Assembly: GCA_045580815.1 (NCBI GenBank)
Contig: JAZNOL010000087.1
Span: 1 to 41,802, forward strand
Length of the DNA: 41,802 nt
Source of the DNA: JAZNOL01 sp045580815
GTDB lineage: Bacteria > Bacillota > Clostridia > RUG12999
Direction: 5' to 3'
Below the pieces are notes generated by a model. It was not told the DNA's origin and did no database searches. It saw only the letters and a program-made list of their open reading frames with translations. A program made the position numbers and the translations under genes. Positions 16,804-25,186 of this stretch are shown in pieces; the stretch's first letter is position 1; every line of letters begins with the position of its first letter.

Positions 16804-17838
16804 ATGGCTAAAAAATCAAAATACGCCGAAAACACCAATGAATTTAAAAAACGTATGCAAACCGATGATATAAACGGGATTTTTGTGTTTTTTGGCGAGG
16901 AAAAATATAGTCGCGATGCTGCCGTAGATATGATAAAAGAAAAATTTATCGGAGACGGAATGGAAGAGTTCAATATTGCGGTTTTGAGCGGAAAAAGCAT
17001 CAATACACAGGATATTGACGATTTTACCGCAGCATATCCAATGATGAGCGACAAAAAAATTCTTATTATACGTGACAGTGAAATTTTAAAACGTGCCGAT
17101 GAAAAAATGGCAAGTTTTTTTGAAAAACTAACCTCCGATTTTCCGTCATATCTTACAGTTGTTATTGACCAGGAAACAATAGACAGCCGTCTTTCTGTCA
17201 CAAAAAAGGTACTCGCAAAATCGCTTTGTGTCGAATTTTTATACAAAACACCTACCGAAAGTGCAAAATGGTGCATAAACGCTTTTAAAAAGCAAGGAAT
17301 AGAAATTTCACAGGATACAGCGTTTTATTTAACTGCCGCCTGCGACCAGGGTCTTTATAGCCTCAAAAGCGAGATAGACAAGCTTAGTGCAAAATGTTTT
17401 GACACAAAAATTGTTACACAGGCAGATATTGATGAAAGCGTACGAAAATCAGTTCAAAACCGCATTTTTGAAATGCTTGATGCAATAATTCTTAACAAAA
17501 ATGCACAAGTTTTTGAAATGCTGGAGGATATGAAGTTTTTAAACGAGTCGCCTGTTAAAATTATGGCACTTCTTGGTAGCACTTTGATAAAACTTTACAA
17601 AACCGCTGTTATTATAGAAAACGGTGGTGGCAGATCACAAGTTGCATCAGAGCTTTCTCTTGCACCGTTTATTGCCGAAAAATACATTTCTATGTCGTCA
17701 CGAAAAAACACAAAAACAATCGGCAAAATGATTTCAAAATGTGCACATTATGATTTTCTTAATAAAAGCGGACAGCTTAACGACTGGGCAAGCATAGAAA
17801 TGCTTATCAGCGAAATTCTGTCATCGTCAGAAAGATGA
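16804..17838 (+). CDS. holA: DNA polymerase III subunit delta
   Basis: 344 residues. The N-terminal domain has 'INGIFVFFGEEKYSRDAAVDMIK' elements, the usual HolA 'p.yl..GeE.yl' motif. A middle AAA+-like part and a C-terminal helical domain follow, with 'FEMLDAIILNKNAQVFEMLEDM' and 'LLGSTLIKLYKTAVI' elements typical of delta (linker and clamp-loader collar). It opens the sliding clamp during loading. It follows comEC by 17 bases. The frequent downstream rpsT is not here; a T-box leader follows instead. Confidence 0.88.
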   Translation: MAKKSKYAENTNEFKKRMQTDDINGIFVFFGEEKYSRDAAVDMIKEKFIGDGMEEFNIAVLSGKSINTQDIDDFTAAYPMMSDKKILIIRDSEILKRADEKMASFFEKLTSDFPSYLTVVIDQETIDSRLSVTKKVLAKSLCVEFLYKTPTESAKWCINAFKKQGIEISQDTAFYLTAACDQGLYSLKSEIDKLSAKCFDTKIVTQADIDESVRKSVQNRIFEMLDAIILNKNAQVFEMLEDMKFLNESPVKIMALLGSTLIKLYKTAVIIENGGGRSQVASELSLAPFIAEKYISMSSRKNTKTIGKMISKCAHYDFLNKSGQLNDWASIEMLISEILSSSER

Positions 17839-17888
17839 TAAAGCAAAAAACATTTGATATTTTTAGGCAAAAAACATTAAAAAAACTA

Positions 17889-17917
17889 TTGACAAATGAA
17901 ATCTTTAGTGCTAAAAT
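17889..17917 (+). promoter_or_regulatory. promoter of the T-box leader
   Basis: TTGACA (17889-17894), 17-base spacer, TAAAAT (17912-17917), about 25 bases before the structured leader. Confidence 0.85.
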
Positions 17918-17939
17918 ATAAAACAACCAAATCAAACAA

Positions 17940-18243
17940 ACAAAAGCAATGATGAGGAACAAGTAGCATATTCCATCCCCGTCTCAGAGAGTTGTCGGTT
18001 GGTGCAAGACAACGGCGGCGGTTTATGTGAATACATTCTCGGAGCTTCGCACCGAACGGAATTTTCAAAATTCTCAGTAGACTGCGACGGGGGATGCCCG
18101 TTACAGCATCAGGGTATATACAGATTAGTCTGCGTACCTGTAAAGGCTGCAACCGTGAGGTTGTGGTGAATTGAGGTGGTAACACGGGAGTTTTGTATCT
18201 CGTCCTCAAGTGTCCGGACGGACAATGGAGGGCGGGTTTTTTT
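17940..18243 (+). promoter_or_regulatory. T-box riboswitch, tyrosine specifier (UAC)
   Basis: This leader of about 300 bases has the T-box layout. A Stem I begins near 17990 ('AGAGAGTTGTCGG') and its specifier loop reads GAA-TAC-A (18029-18035), giving the Tyr codon UAC at 18032-18034, followed by 'CTCGGAGC'. The T-box 'GAGGTGGTAACACGGGAG' spans about 18173-18190. Its bulge UGGU (18177-18180) would pair with an ACCA 3' end, fitting the A discriminator of tRNA-Tyr. TTGAGG/CCTCAA can form the antiterminator helix. Uncharged tRNA-Tyr should therefore allow read-through into the symporter gene. The family is seen clearly; tyrosine specificity is read from the specifier and the bulge. Confidence 0.88.
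18199..18243 (+). terminator. T-box regulated terminator
   Basis: CTCGTCCTC (18199-18207) pairs, with two G-U pairs, with GAGGGCGGG (18228-18236). The inner TGTCCG/CGGACA extends the stem, and seven T follow (18237-18243). It is mutually exclusive with the antiterminator. Confidence 0.8.
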
Positions 18244-18286
18244 ATTGCCGTCTTCCGCAAAAAAATTTTTTAAGGAGGTTTCAGTT

Positions 18287-19840
18287 ATGATTCTGAAAGT
18301 TATTATGCTTGTTGTTTTTTTTGGTGTAATGGTAGGTGTCGGCATTTTTTGCCGCAAAAACTCAACTGATGTAAACGGATTTGTTTTAGGTGGTCGCTCG
18401 GTCGGTCCCTGGCTTACGGCGTTTGCATACGGTACATCTTATTTTTCGGCCGTTATTTTTGTAGGCTATGCAGGTCAGTTCGGTTGGAAATTCGGTATCG
18501 CGTCAACATGGATAGGCGTTGGCAACGCAGTTTTAGGCTCGCTTCTTGCCTGGGTTGTTTTAGGCAGACGAACAAGGCTCATGAGCCAGCATCTGCAAAG
18601 TGCCACAATGCCCGAATTTTTCGGCAAACGTTACAAAAGCCCATCCCTTAAAATTGCGGCATCGGTGCTTGTGTTTATCTTCCTTATCCCCTACACAGCA
18701 TCACTTTATAACGGTCTTTCAAGATTGTTTTCAATGGCATTTCCGGGCATCAGCTATTCTGTCTGTGTAATCGTAATGGCAGTTTTAACCGGCATTTATG
18801 TTATTGCCGGAGGATATATGGCAACAGCCATTAACGATTTTATTCAGGGAATTATCATGATAATTGGTATTGTTGCGGTTATTGCTGCTGTTCTTTCTCA
18901 AAACGGCGGATTTATAGAATCCTTAAACGGTCTTGCCGATGTTGAATTAGAAGGTGCTGCGCCGGGAGTGTTCAACTCATTCTTCGGTCCCGACCCGCTC
19001 AATTTGCTGTTTGTTGTTATTCTTACATCTCTCGGCACTTGGGGTTTGCCGCAGATGGTGCAGAAATTCTATGCAATCAAAAGTGAAAACGATATAAACA
19101 AGGGCACAATAATTTCTACAATTTTTGCTGTTATTGTTGCCGGCGGATGTTATTTCCTTGGCGGTTTTGGCAGACTTTTCACCAACAAGCTGGCATTTAA
19201 TGCCGACGGCTCAATCGTTGGCGGATTTGACGCAATTGTACCTACAATGCTGTCGGGTCTTCCGGATATACTTATTGCAATCGTAATAATTCTTGTGCTT
19301 TCTGCTTCAATGTCAACACTTTCTTCACTTGTGCTGGCATCAAGCTCAACACTCACTCTTGATATGATTAAAGGACATATTGTTAAAAATATGAGTGAGA
19401 AAAAACAGGTATTTATAATGCGCGTGCTTATTGTTGTGTTTATTGCCATTTCGGCATTTATTGCACTCAATAAAGACAAGCTCAGCGCAATTGCCGACAT
19501 GATGGGCATTTCCTGGGGTGCGCTTGCAGGTGCGTTCCTTGCACCGTTTATGTTCGGTCTTTACTGGAAACGCTCTACAAAAATTGCGGTGTGGGCAAAC
19601 TTTATTTTCGGTGCAGGTATAATGGTGCTTAACATGGTTGCAAGACCGATGTTCCCACCGATTTTGCAGTCGCCGATAAACTGCGGTGTTATTGCAATGC
19701 TTGCAGGCTTTGTGATTGTTCCGGTTGTGAGCTTTTTAACAAAAAAACCGGATACTGCCTTTGTTGACAACTGTTTTGACTGTTACAACAAAAAGGTTCT
19801 TGTTTCTGCAAAGGATGCACTCGGCGAAGAAGTTGAATAA
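18287..19840 (+). CDS. sodium:solute symporter (SSS family), predicted tyrosine-related transporter
   Basis: 517 residues with about 13 hydrophobic segments. SSS features include 'FVLGGRSVGPWLTAFAYGTSYFSAVIF' elements near residues 30-55, 'YVIAGGYMATAINDFIQG' elements, and 'SASMSTLSSLVLASSSTLTLDM' elements near 340, the usual Na2-site Ser/Thr region. The true start is the ATG at 18287 after GGAGG (18273-18277); the longer open frame starts inside the T-box. SSS proteins take up sugars, proline, pantothenate and other solutes with Na+. The tyrosine T-box in front is the only clue to the substrate, and it points to tyrosine or a related aromatic compound. That is inference. Confidence 0.88.
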   Translation: MILKVIMLVVFFGVMVGVGIFCRKNSTDVNGFVLGGRSVGPWLTAFAYGTSYFSAVIFVGYAGQFGWKFGIASTWIGVGNAVLGSLLAWVVLGRRTRLMSQHLQSATMPEFFGKRYKSPSLKIAASVLVFIFLIPYTASLYNGLSRLFSMAFPGISYSVCVIVMAVLTGIYVIAGGYMATAINDFIQGIIMIIGIVAVIAAVLSQNGGFIESLNGLADVELEGAAPGVFNSFFGPDPLNLLFVVILTSLGTWGLPQMVQKFYAIKSENDINKGTIISTIFAVIVAGGCYFLGGFGRLFTNKLAFNADGSIVGGFDAIVPTMLSGLPDILIAIVIILVLSASMSTLSSLVLASSSTLTLDMIKGHIVKNMSEKKQVFIMRVLIVVFIAISAFIALNKDKLSAIADMMGISWGALAGAFLAPFMFGLYWKRSTKIAVWANFIFGAGIMVLNMVARPMFPPILQSPINCGVIAMLAGFVIVPVVSFLTKKPDTAFVDNCFDCYNKKVLVSAKDALGEEVE

Positions 19841-19849
19841 AATCACCAC

Positions 19850-19872
19850 GAGGGACGGCGTTGCCGTCCCTC
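19850..19872. terminator. hairpin between convergent genes
   Basis: GAGGGACGGC (19850-19859) pairs perfectly with GCCGTCCCTC (19863-19872) around a GTT loop, just after the symporter stop. The T-run downstream is weak, so termination is likely but not certain. Confidence 0.6.
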
Positions 19873-19896
19873 ACTTTATAGTTACAGAATTTTTTA

Positions 19897-20739
19897 TTAC
19901 ATAAGATCGTTTTTAGCATTTCGCGCATATTCACCGGGTGTAATTTTTTCGCTCTTTTTAAACATTCTGCTAAAATAAAACACATCTGAAAATCCGCATT
20001 TTTCTGCTGTTTCAGTCACTCCTGCTCCACTGCTTAAAAGTTGTTTTGCTTTTTCTATACGCACAAATATTAAAAAATCTATAGGTGACATTGACGTTGC
20101 ACTTTTGAACGCCGTATTAAAATACGATACGCTCAAGTCTGCTGTTTTGGCAAGCTCTGCAAGCGTAATTTTTTTATTATAATTTTCGTAAATATATTTT
20201 ATTGCCTTTTCCGCACGCAGTTTGTTTGAATAATTATCAGCACCTGTTTCATACAAAAACATTGTTGCTTCCAGAATTTTTGCCATTATTTCTCTTTCTT
20301 TTGACGAATGCATCTGTTCCGAAGAAATATGTACATTTGACAAATTATTAAAAAGCTTGAAAAACCGTTCAAACAAAACCTTATCGGTAACTTTTTTCAC
20401 GTAATCAAATTTAAGCTTAGGATATTCAAACGTCCATTTTTCTCCATCAAATTTGGGCATCATGTAAACAAAATTGACAGTAAAAAATCTAATAGGGTCG
20501 TTTTTATCGGTAACCATTTTTCTGATGCAACCGTTTTCAAAAAACACTATATCGCCTCGGCTAACAGATATTTTTTCGTCGTTTTTTGTAAAAACTCCTT
20601 TGCCACCGTAAACAAACACCAAATTTTCAACATTACATCGCGAAGTGTCAATTTTCCAGTCCGGAGCCGCCTGCCGGTTTAAAACAAAGGTACATTCTAT
20701 AAACAGTTGTGATATAAACTGTTTATTTTTTAGACTCAT
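19897..20739 (-). CDS. AraC-family transcriptional regulator
   Basis: 280 residues. An N-terminal cupin-like sensor (about 1-165; 'LVFVYGGKGVFTKNDEKISVSRGDIVFF' elements) precedes two C-terminal HTH motifs. The first is 'ITLAELAKTADLSVSYFNTAFKSATSMSP'-like and the second 'VTETAEKCGFSDVFYFSRMFKKSEKITPGEY'-like. The ligand is probably a sugar or other small metabolite. It is transcribed convergently to the symporter from its own promoter. Its target is not evident; neither flank is an obvious sugar operon. GGAGA lies before the ATG. Confidence 0.88.
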   Translation of the reverse strand: MSLKNKQFISQLFIECTFVLNRQAAPDWKIDTSRCNVENLVFVYGGKGVFTKNDEKISVSRGDIVFFENGCIRKMVTDKNDPIRFFTVNFVYMMPKFDGEKWTFEYPKLKFDYVKKVTDKVLFERFFKLFNNLSNVHISSEQMHSSKEREIMAKILEATMFLYETGADNYSNKLRAEKAIKYIYENYNKKITLAELAKTADLSVSYFNTAFKSATSMSPIDFLIFVRIEKAKQLLSSGAGVTETAEKCGFSDVFYFSRMFKKSEKITPGEYARNAKNDLM

Positions 20740-20783
20740 TTGCGCGCATCTCCTTTATCAAAAAAGTGAAATAGTACAAATTA

Positions 20784-20812
20784 ATTATACAGTATATTTG
20801 CAAATTTGTAAA
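20784..20812 (-). promoter_or_regulatory. promoter of the AraC-family gene
   Basis: Minus strand TTTACA (20812-20807), 17-base spacer, TATAAT (20789-20784). Confidence 0.75.
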
Positions 20813-20834
20813 GTGTTATAATATATTTTTACAA

Positions 20835-20864
20835 ACAAAAAATCAGCTGTCATATGCAGCTGAC
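20835..20864 (-). terminator. intrinsic terminator of the fatty-acid synthesis operon
   Basis: On the minus strand TCAGCTG (20864-20858) pairs with CAGCTGA (20849-20843), and a TTTTTTTG-like run follows (20842-20835). It lies 12 bases after the degV stop. Confidence 0.75.
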
Positions 20865-20875
20865 TTTATTTGTAT

Positions 20876-21718
20876 TTATTTTCCCACAAATGCTATTCCG
20901 AATGCGCCGGGACCAACATGTGTGCCGATAACAGCACCGATGTTTAATATATTTTCTTTGGGAATGGTAACGCCGTTTTCTTCAAGATTTTTTATAAGCT
21001 CAAGTGCATTTTCTTTGTTATGCGAATAAAGAATATAAACAGGAAAGTTCTTATCTGCCCCACAGTAAAAAAACTGGCGGGCAATATATTTTATGCCACG
21101 TTTTAAGCCGATAACCTTTGATGGCAAAGCAATTTTGCCGTTGCCGGCAATTTTTATAATCGGTTTTATATGAACCGCCGTGCCAAGTGCCGCCGCAGTT
21201 TCGGATATACGTCCTCCCCTGCGGAGATATTCAAGTGTATCAAGACTTGCAACGATAGTGACTTTTGATTTTATCTGCTCAATTTTTTCGGCAATTTCTT
21301 TGCCCGAACATCCCTCGCCTCGCAGTTTTAAAGCATATTCAACCAAAATGCGTGTACCGCCTGTGGCGGAAAGGCCGTCAACTACATAGCAATTTTCAAA
21401 CTCTGCCATTGATTTTGCAAGCTGTGCACACTGATACGTTCCGCTAAGCTGCGAGGATAAAAATATGCCCACAAGCTCATCGCCATCTGCTTTTACTTTT
21501 TCATAGACTTTCAAAAAATCGTTTGGTGAAGGCTGTGATGTTTTTGGTGAAACCTCACTTGCTTCAAGCATTTTATAAAATTCATCTTTTGTAATGTTTA
21601 TATTTTCTTTATATTCCTTATCACCGAAAATCACATGGAGCGGAACGCATAAAATGCCTTTTTCTTCAAGCTCTCGGGGCTGAAAATCTGTGCTGGAATC
21701 CGTTAAAATCTGTACCAT
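20876..21718 (-). CDS. DegV-family fatty-acid-binding protein (FakB-like)
   Basis: 280 residues. DegV/FakB hallmarks are present: 'ILTDSSTDF' at the N-terminus, 'TSQPSPNDF' (about 60-68), 'LSSQLSGTYQ' (about 88-97), 'LDTLEYLRRGGRIS' (about 159-172) and 'GTHVGPGAFG' near the C-terminus. FakB proteins hold a fatty acid while the FakA kinase phosphorylates it, feeding exogenous fatty acids into phospholipid. It lies 33 bases after accA on the same strand, before the terminator, so it is probably the last gene of the fatty-acid operon. No fakA gene is in the window. Confidence 0.9.
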   Translation of the reverse strand: MVQILTDSSTDFQPRELEEKGILCVPLHVIFGDKEYKENINITKDEFYKMLEASEVSPKTSQPSPNDFLKVYEKVKADGDELVGIFLSSQLSGTYQCAQLAKSMAEFENCYVVDGLSATGGTRILVEYALKLRGEGCSGKEIAEKIEQIKSKVTIVASLDTLEYLRRGGRISETAAALGTAVHIKPIIKIAGNGKIALPSKVIGLKRGIKYIARQFFYCGADKNFPVYILYSHNKENALELIKNLEENGVTIPKENILNIGAVIGTHVGPGAFGIAFVGK

Positions 21719-21751
21719 ATATATAAACCTCTTTTTTTGTTTTTATATATA

Positions 21752-22540
21752 TTATGCACCGATTTTTCTGAATTTTTCATATCTTTGTGCAAGAAGTGTT
21801 TCATGGGAAAGTTTTTCTTTTTCGGAAATTTCTGCACAAATAAATGCTTTTAAATCACTGCATATTTCGTCCTGTGTACGGTCGGTTTCATCAATAATTT
21901 TTTCAATAACATCATATTCAAAAAGATCGCCCGATGTAAGATGAAGTGCCTCTGCCGCATCAGCGGCTTTTGCAGAATCCTTCCACAAAATGCTGGCACA
22001 GCCTTCGGGTGAAATAACTGAATAAACCGAGTTTTCAAGCATAACTGCCGTATCACAAACACCAAGTGCAAGTGCACCGCCGCTGCCGCCCTCGCCTACA
22101 ACAACCGAAATTATCGGTGTTTTGAGAGTCATCATTTCATAAAGATTTTCGGCAATCGCCTCACCCTGACCTCTTTCTTCAGCATCTATTCCGCAATATG
22201 CACCGGAGCTTCCGATAAAGCACACAACAGGTCTGCCGAATTTTTCGGCCTCTTTCATAAGACGAAGTGCTTTACGGTAACCTTCCGGAGTAGGGCAGCC
22301 GAAATTTCGTTTCATGCGTTCTTCAATGCTTGTTCCCCTTTCCATGGCAATTACCGTAACAGCTCTGCCGCCGATATAGCCTATTCCGCCCACAATTGCG
22401 GCATCATCACCAAATCTGCGGTCGCCGTGAAGTTCTATAAAATTATCAACCATACGGTCTATATAATATCCGCCCATAGGACGGTCCGATGAGCGTGCTG
22501 TCATAACCTTTTCGTATGCGGTTTTGTTTGTTTTTTTCAT
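21752..22540 (-). CDS. accA: acetyl-CoA carboxylase, carboxyltransferase subunit alpha
   Basis: 262 residues, the compact Bacillota form. 'FIELHGDRRFGDDAAIVGGIG' elements near residue 35, 'FGCPTPEGYRKALRLM' near 80, and the oxyanion-hole region 'GEGGSGGALALG' near 150 are typical of AccA. With AccD it transfers the carboxyl group from carboxybiotin to acetyl-CoA, making malonyl-CoA. It follows accD by 33 bases. Confidence 0.95.
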   Translation of the reverse strand: MKKTNKTAYEKVMTARSSDRPMGGYYIDRMVDNFIELHGDRRFGDDAAIVGGIGYIGGRAVTVIAMERGTSIEERMKRNFGCPTPEGYRKALRLMKEAEKFGRPVVCFIGSSGAYCGIDAEERGQGEAIAENLYEMMTLKTPIISVVVGEGGSGGALALGVCDTAVMLENSVYSVISPEGCASILWKDSAKAADAAEALHLTSGDLFEYDVIEKIIDETDRTQDEICSDLKAFICAEISEKEKLSHETLLAQRYEKFRKIGA

Positions 22541-22573
22541 TTTATAACAAATCCTTTCGGATAAATTTTAAAA

Positions 22574-23389
22574 TCATCTGCAATGCATTTCAAGAATTTT
22601 TGAAATGGTATATTTAAGCCTCGGTCTTGTTTCTATCATATCAATAAACCCATGCTCAAGTAAAAACTCCGAGCGTTGGAACCCCTCGGGCAGTTTTTTG
22701 CCTGTGGTCTGTTCAATAACTCTTGCACCGGCAAAGCCAACAAGTGCCTTGGGTTCTGCAATTATTATATCGCCAAGCATTGCAAAGCTGGCTGTAACAC
22801 CGCCTGTTGTGGGGTCGGTCAAAACTGTAATATACAGATTTCCGCTGTCGCTGTGACGTTTAACCGCACCGCTTACCTTTGCCATCTGCATAAGGGAAAG
22901 GATACCCTCCTGCATACGTGCACCGCCGGAGGTGGTAAATCCTACAACAGGAAGATGATTGCGCTGTGCAAATTCAAAAAGACGTGTGATTTTTTCACCT
23001 ACAACAGTACCCATTGAACCCATCATAAACCTTGAGTCCATAACAAAAACCGCACATCTGCTGCCGCCGATTTCTGCTGTTCCGCAAACAACAGCCTCGT
23101 TAAGACTACTTGTTTTCATCGCATCTGACAGCTTTTCGTCATATCCGGGAAAATCAATGCGATTTTCGCTTTTGAGAGTTTTGTCAAGCTCAACAAAGCT
23201 GCCCTCGTCAACGGTTACAGCAAGTCTTTCGTAAGCACCCATACGCATATAAGTGCCGCACTGGGGACAAATCATAAGATTTTCAAGAAGTGTGTCACCG
23301 TCAATTTTGTGACCGCATTTTTTGCAGACAACATCTTCTTTTTTTGCGTTGGGTTTAAAAAAATTAATTATATTTTTTAGAGCGTTCAT
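22574..23389 (-). CDS. accD: acetyl-CoA carboxylase, carboxyltransferase subunit beta
   Basis: 271 residues. The N-terminal zinc ribbon has two CxxC pairs: 'CKKCG' and 'CPQCG' about 18 residues later. 'FTTSGGARMQEG' (about residues 150-161) and 'TDPTTGGVTASFA' are standard AccD motifs. It forms the carboxyltransferase with AccA. accB and accC, usually near fabZ in this operon type, are absent from the stretch. Confidence 0.95.
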   Translation of the reverse strand: MNALKNIINFFKPNAKKEDVVCKKCGHKIDGDTLLENLMICPQCGTYMRMGAYERLAVTVDEGSFVELDKTLKSENRIDFPGYDEKLSDAMKTSSLNEAVVCGTAEIGGSRCAVFVMDSRFMMGSMGTVVGEKITRLFEFAQRNHLPVVGFTTSGGARMQEGILSLMQMAKVSGAVKRHSDSGNLYITVLTDPTTGGVTASFAMLGDIIIAEPKALVGFAGARVIEQTTGKKLPEGFQRSEFLLEHGFIDMIETRPRLKYTISKILEMHCR

Positions 23390-23404
23390 GATAATCTGCC
23401 CCTT

Positions 23405-23827
23405 TTAGTTATTTTTATCGGTAATTGCAAAAGAAAATTCGGCACTTACGCAAAGTTTTCCGTTTACTCTGCCGCTTCCTTTGGCAAAATAAAAAGGCTC
23501 ACGCACTTTTATAATTTCACACTCGGTTTCAAACACGTCACCGGGAACAACCGGTTTGCGGAATTTAACCTTATCAAGCCCCGTAAAAAACGGAAGCTGA
23601 TTTTCTTTCATCTGATTTTCAAGACACACGCAAACAGACTGCGCCATAATTTCGCACAAAATCACGCCCGGAACAACAGGATTACCCGGAAAATGTCCTT
23701 TTAAAAACCATTCGTCACCGGTAATAAGTTTTTTGCCAAACGCCTTGCCGTCAATAAGCTCTGCAAAGTCAAGCAGAAGCATATTGTCACGGTGGGGCAA
23801 TATTTTTTTGATTTCGTTAATATCCAT
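23405..23827 (-). CDS. fabZ: 3-hydroxyacyl-ACP dehydratase FabZ
   Basis: 140 residues, hot-dog fold. 'ILPHRDNMLLLD' at the N-terminus is followed by the catalytic His in 'GHFPGNPVVPGV' (about residues 44-55) and the catalytic Glu in 'LCEIMAQS'. It dehydrates 3-hydroxyacyl-ACP to trans-2-enoyl-ACP. It lies 9 bases after the fabF stop and 15 before accD. Confidence 0.95.
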   Translation of the reverse strand: MDINEIKKILPHRDNMLLLDFAELIDGKAFGKKLITGDEWFLKGHFPGNPVVPGVILCEIMAQSVCVCLENQMKENQLPFFTGLDKVKFRKPVVPGDVFETECEIIKVREPFYFAKGSGRVNGKLCVSAEFSFAITDKNN

Positions 23828-23836
23828 GCTATCACC

Positions 23837-25063
23837 TTACACCTTTTTAAAGGCAACACACGCATTGTGACCGCCAAAACCGAGAGATGCGGACATGGCA
23901 ACTTCAAGCTCAGTGTGTTTTGCTGTGTTTGGTGTGTAGTTGAGGTCACATTCCTCATCGGGTTCTGTGTAACCGACTGTGGGCGGAACAATGTTTTCGC
24001 CCAGTGCAAAAATTGCGGCAATAGCTTCAACTGCACCTGCCGCACCAAGCAGATGACCTGTCATGGATTTTGTTGAACTGATATTGAGTTTATATGCGTT
24101 TTCGCCAAACACTCTTTTGAGTGCGTTTGTTTCTGTTTTATCGTTAAGGGGTGTGCTTGTGCCGTGAGCATTAAAATAAATTTTCTCCGGTGCAACATCT
24201 GTACAAGCGGCAACAGAATCTGCAATGGCTCTTGAAGATGCCTCCGCCTCCGGGTCGGGAGCAGTTACATGATGAGCATCACAGGTGCTTCCGTAGCCAA
24301 CAATTTCGGCATATATTTTTGCACCTCTTTTTACGGCGTGCTCATATTCTTCTACAATAAGTGCACCTGCACCCTCGCCCATTACAAAACCGCATCTGCG
24401 TTTGTCAAAGGGAATTGAAGCAGCATCCTTATCAGTGCTTTCACAAAGTGCCATGCAGTTCATAAACGCCGCAACAGCAAGGGGTGAAATTGCGGCATCA
24501 ACACCGCCGGCAATTATGGCATCGGCATATCCGCCCGCAATTGTGCGATAAGCCTCTCCAATGGCTGTTGTGCCTGTTGCACAGGCTGTTGAAACTGAAA
24601 TACACGGACCCTTTGCACCGTATTTTATGGCAATATTTCCTGCCGCCATGTTAGGAATCATTTTCGGAATAAACAGCGGCGAAACTCTTGTGGCACCACG
24701 GGCAAGCATATTGTCGTGCTCTGTAACAAATGTGTCAAACCCACCTATTCCGGAGCCGTAGTACACACCGAAACGTGCAGGGTCAACATTGCCCTCTATA
24801 CCGCTTTCGGTTACCGCCTGAGCGGCAGAAGCAAGAGCAAACTGAACAAACCTGTCGTTTTTTCTCACCTCGGGTTTTGCCATATAAAGTGTAGGGTCAA
24901 AATCTTTAACCTCAGCCGCAAGCTTTACACGGAAATCGGTTGTGTCAAAATAAGTTATTTCGTCAATGCCGTGTTTGCCGTTTTTTAAATTTTCAAAAAA
25001 GGTGTCAACATTACAGCCGATTGGTGTTATTGCACCTACGCCTGTTATTACTGCTCGTTTCAT
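23837..25063 (-). CDS. fabF: 3-oxoacyl-ACP synthase II FabF
   Basis: 408 residues. The Cys-His-His triad is visible: nucleophile in 'VSTACATGTTAIGEA' (about residue 160), 'FNAHGTSTPLNDKTE' (about 300) and 'STKSMTGHLLGAAG' (about 335). It condenses malonyl-ACP with the growing acyl chain. I choose the ATG at 25063, 7 bases after AGGAGT (25076-25071); an upstream in-frame start at 25087 would precede this SD. Gene order is fabG, hairpin, fabF, fabZ. Confidence 0.95.
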   Translation of the reverse strand: MKRAVITGVGAITPIGCNVDTFFENLKNGKHGIDEITYFDTTDFRVKLAAEVKDFDPTLYMAKPEVRKNDRFVQFALASAAQAVTESGIEGNVDPARFGVYYGSGIGGFDTFVTEHDNMLARGATRVSPLFIPKMIPNMAAGNIAIKYGAKGPCISVSTACATGTTAIGEAYRTIAGGYADAIIAGGVDAAISPLAVAAFMNCMALCESTDKDAASIPFDKRRCGFVMGEGAGALIVEEYEHAVKRGAKIYAEIVGYGSTCDAHHVTAPDPEAEASSRAIADSVAACTDVAPEKIYFNAHGTSTPLNDKTETNALKRVFGENAYKLNISSTKSMTGHLLGAAGAVEAIAAIFALGENIVPPTVGYTEPDEECDLNYTPNTAKHTELEVAMSASLGFGGHNACVAFKKV

Positions 25064-25125
25064 ATTTAAAACTCCTTTGATTTGCAACTTGGAATATTAT
25101 GTCAATTTTCATTCCCGGCAGGTGC

Positions 25126-25145
25126 CCCTGTGCAAAAGCACAGGG
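25126..25145. other. intra-operon hairpin between fabG and fabF
   Basis: CCCTGTGC (25126-25133) and GCACAGGG (25138-25145) form a perfect 8-bp stem with a four-base loop in the 123-base fabG-fabF gap, the longest gap inside the operon. No T-run follows on the minus strand, so it is not a standard terminator. A processing or stability element is possible. Confidence 0.5.
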
Positions 25146-25186
25146 ATACCAAAACCGGTATAATAAAGAGAAAAAGAGGATTGCAA

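Noticed and set aside
18176..18286. N-terminal extension of the symporter
   Set aside because: It lies in the T-box terminator and has no SD; the ATG at 18287 has an ideal GGAGG.
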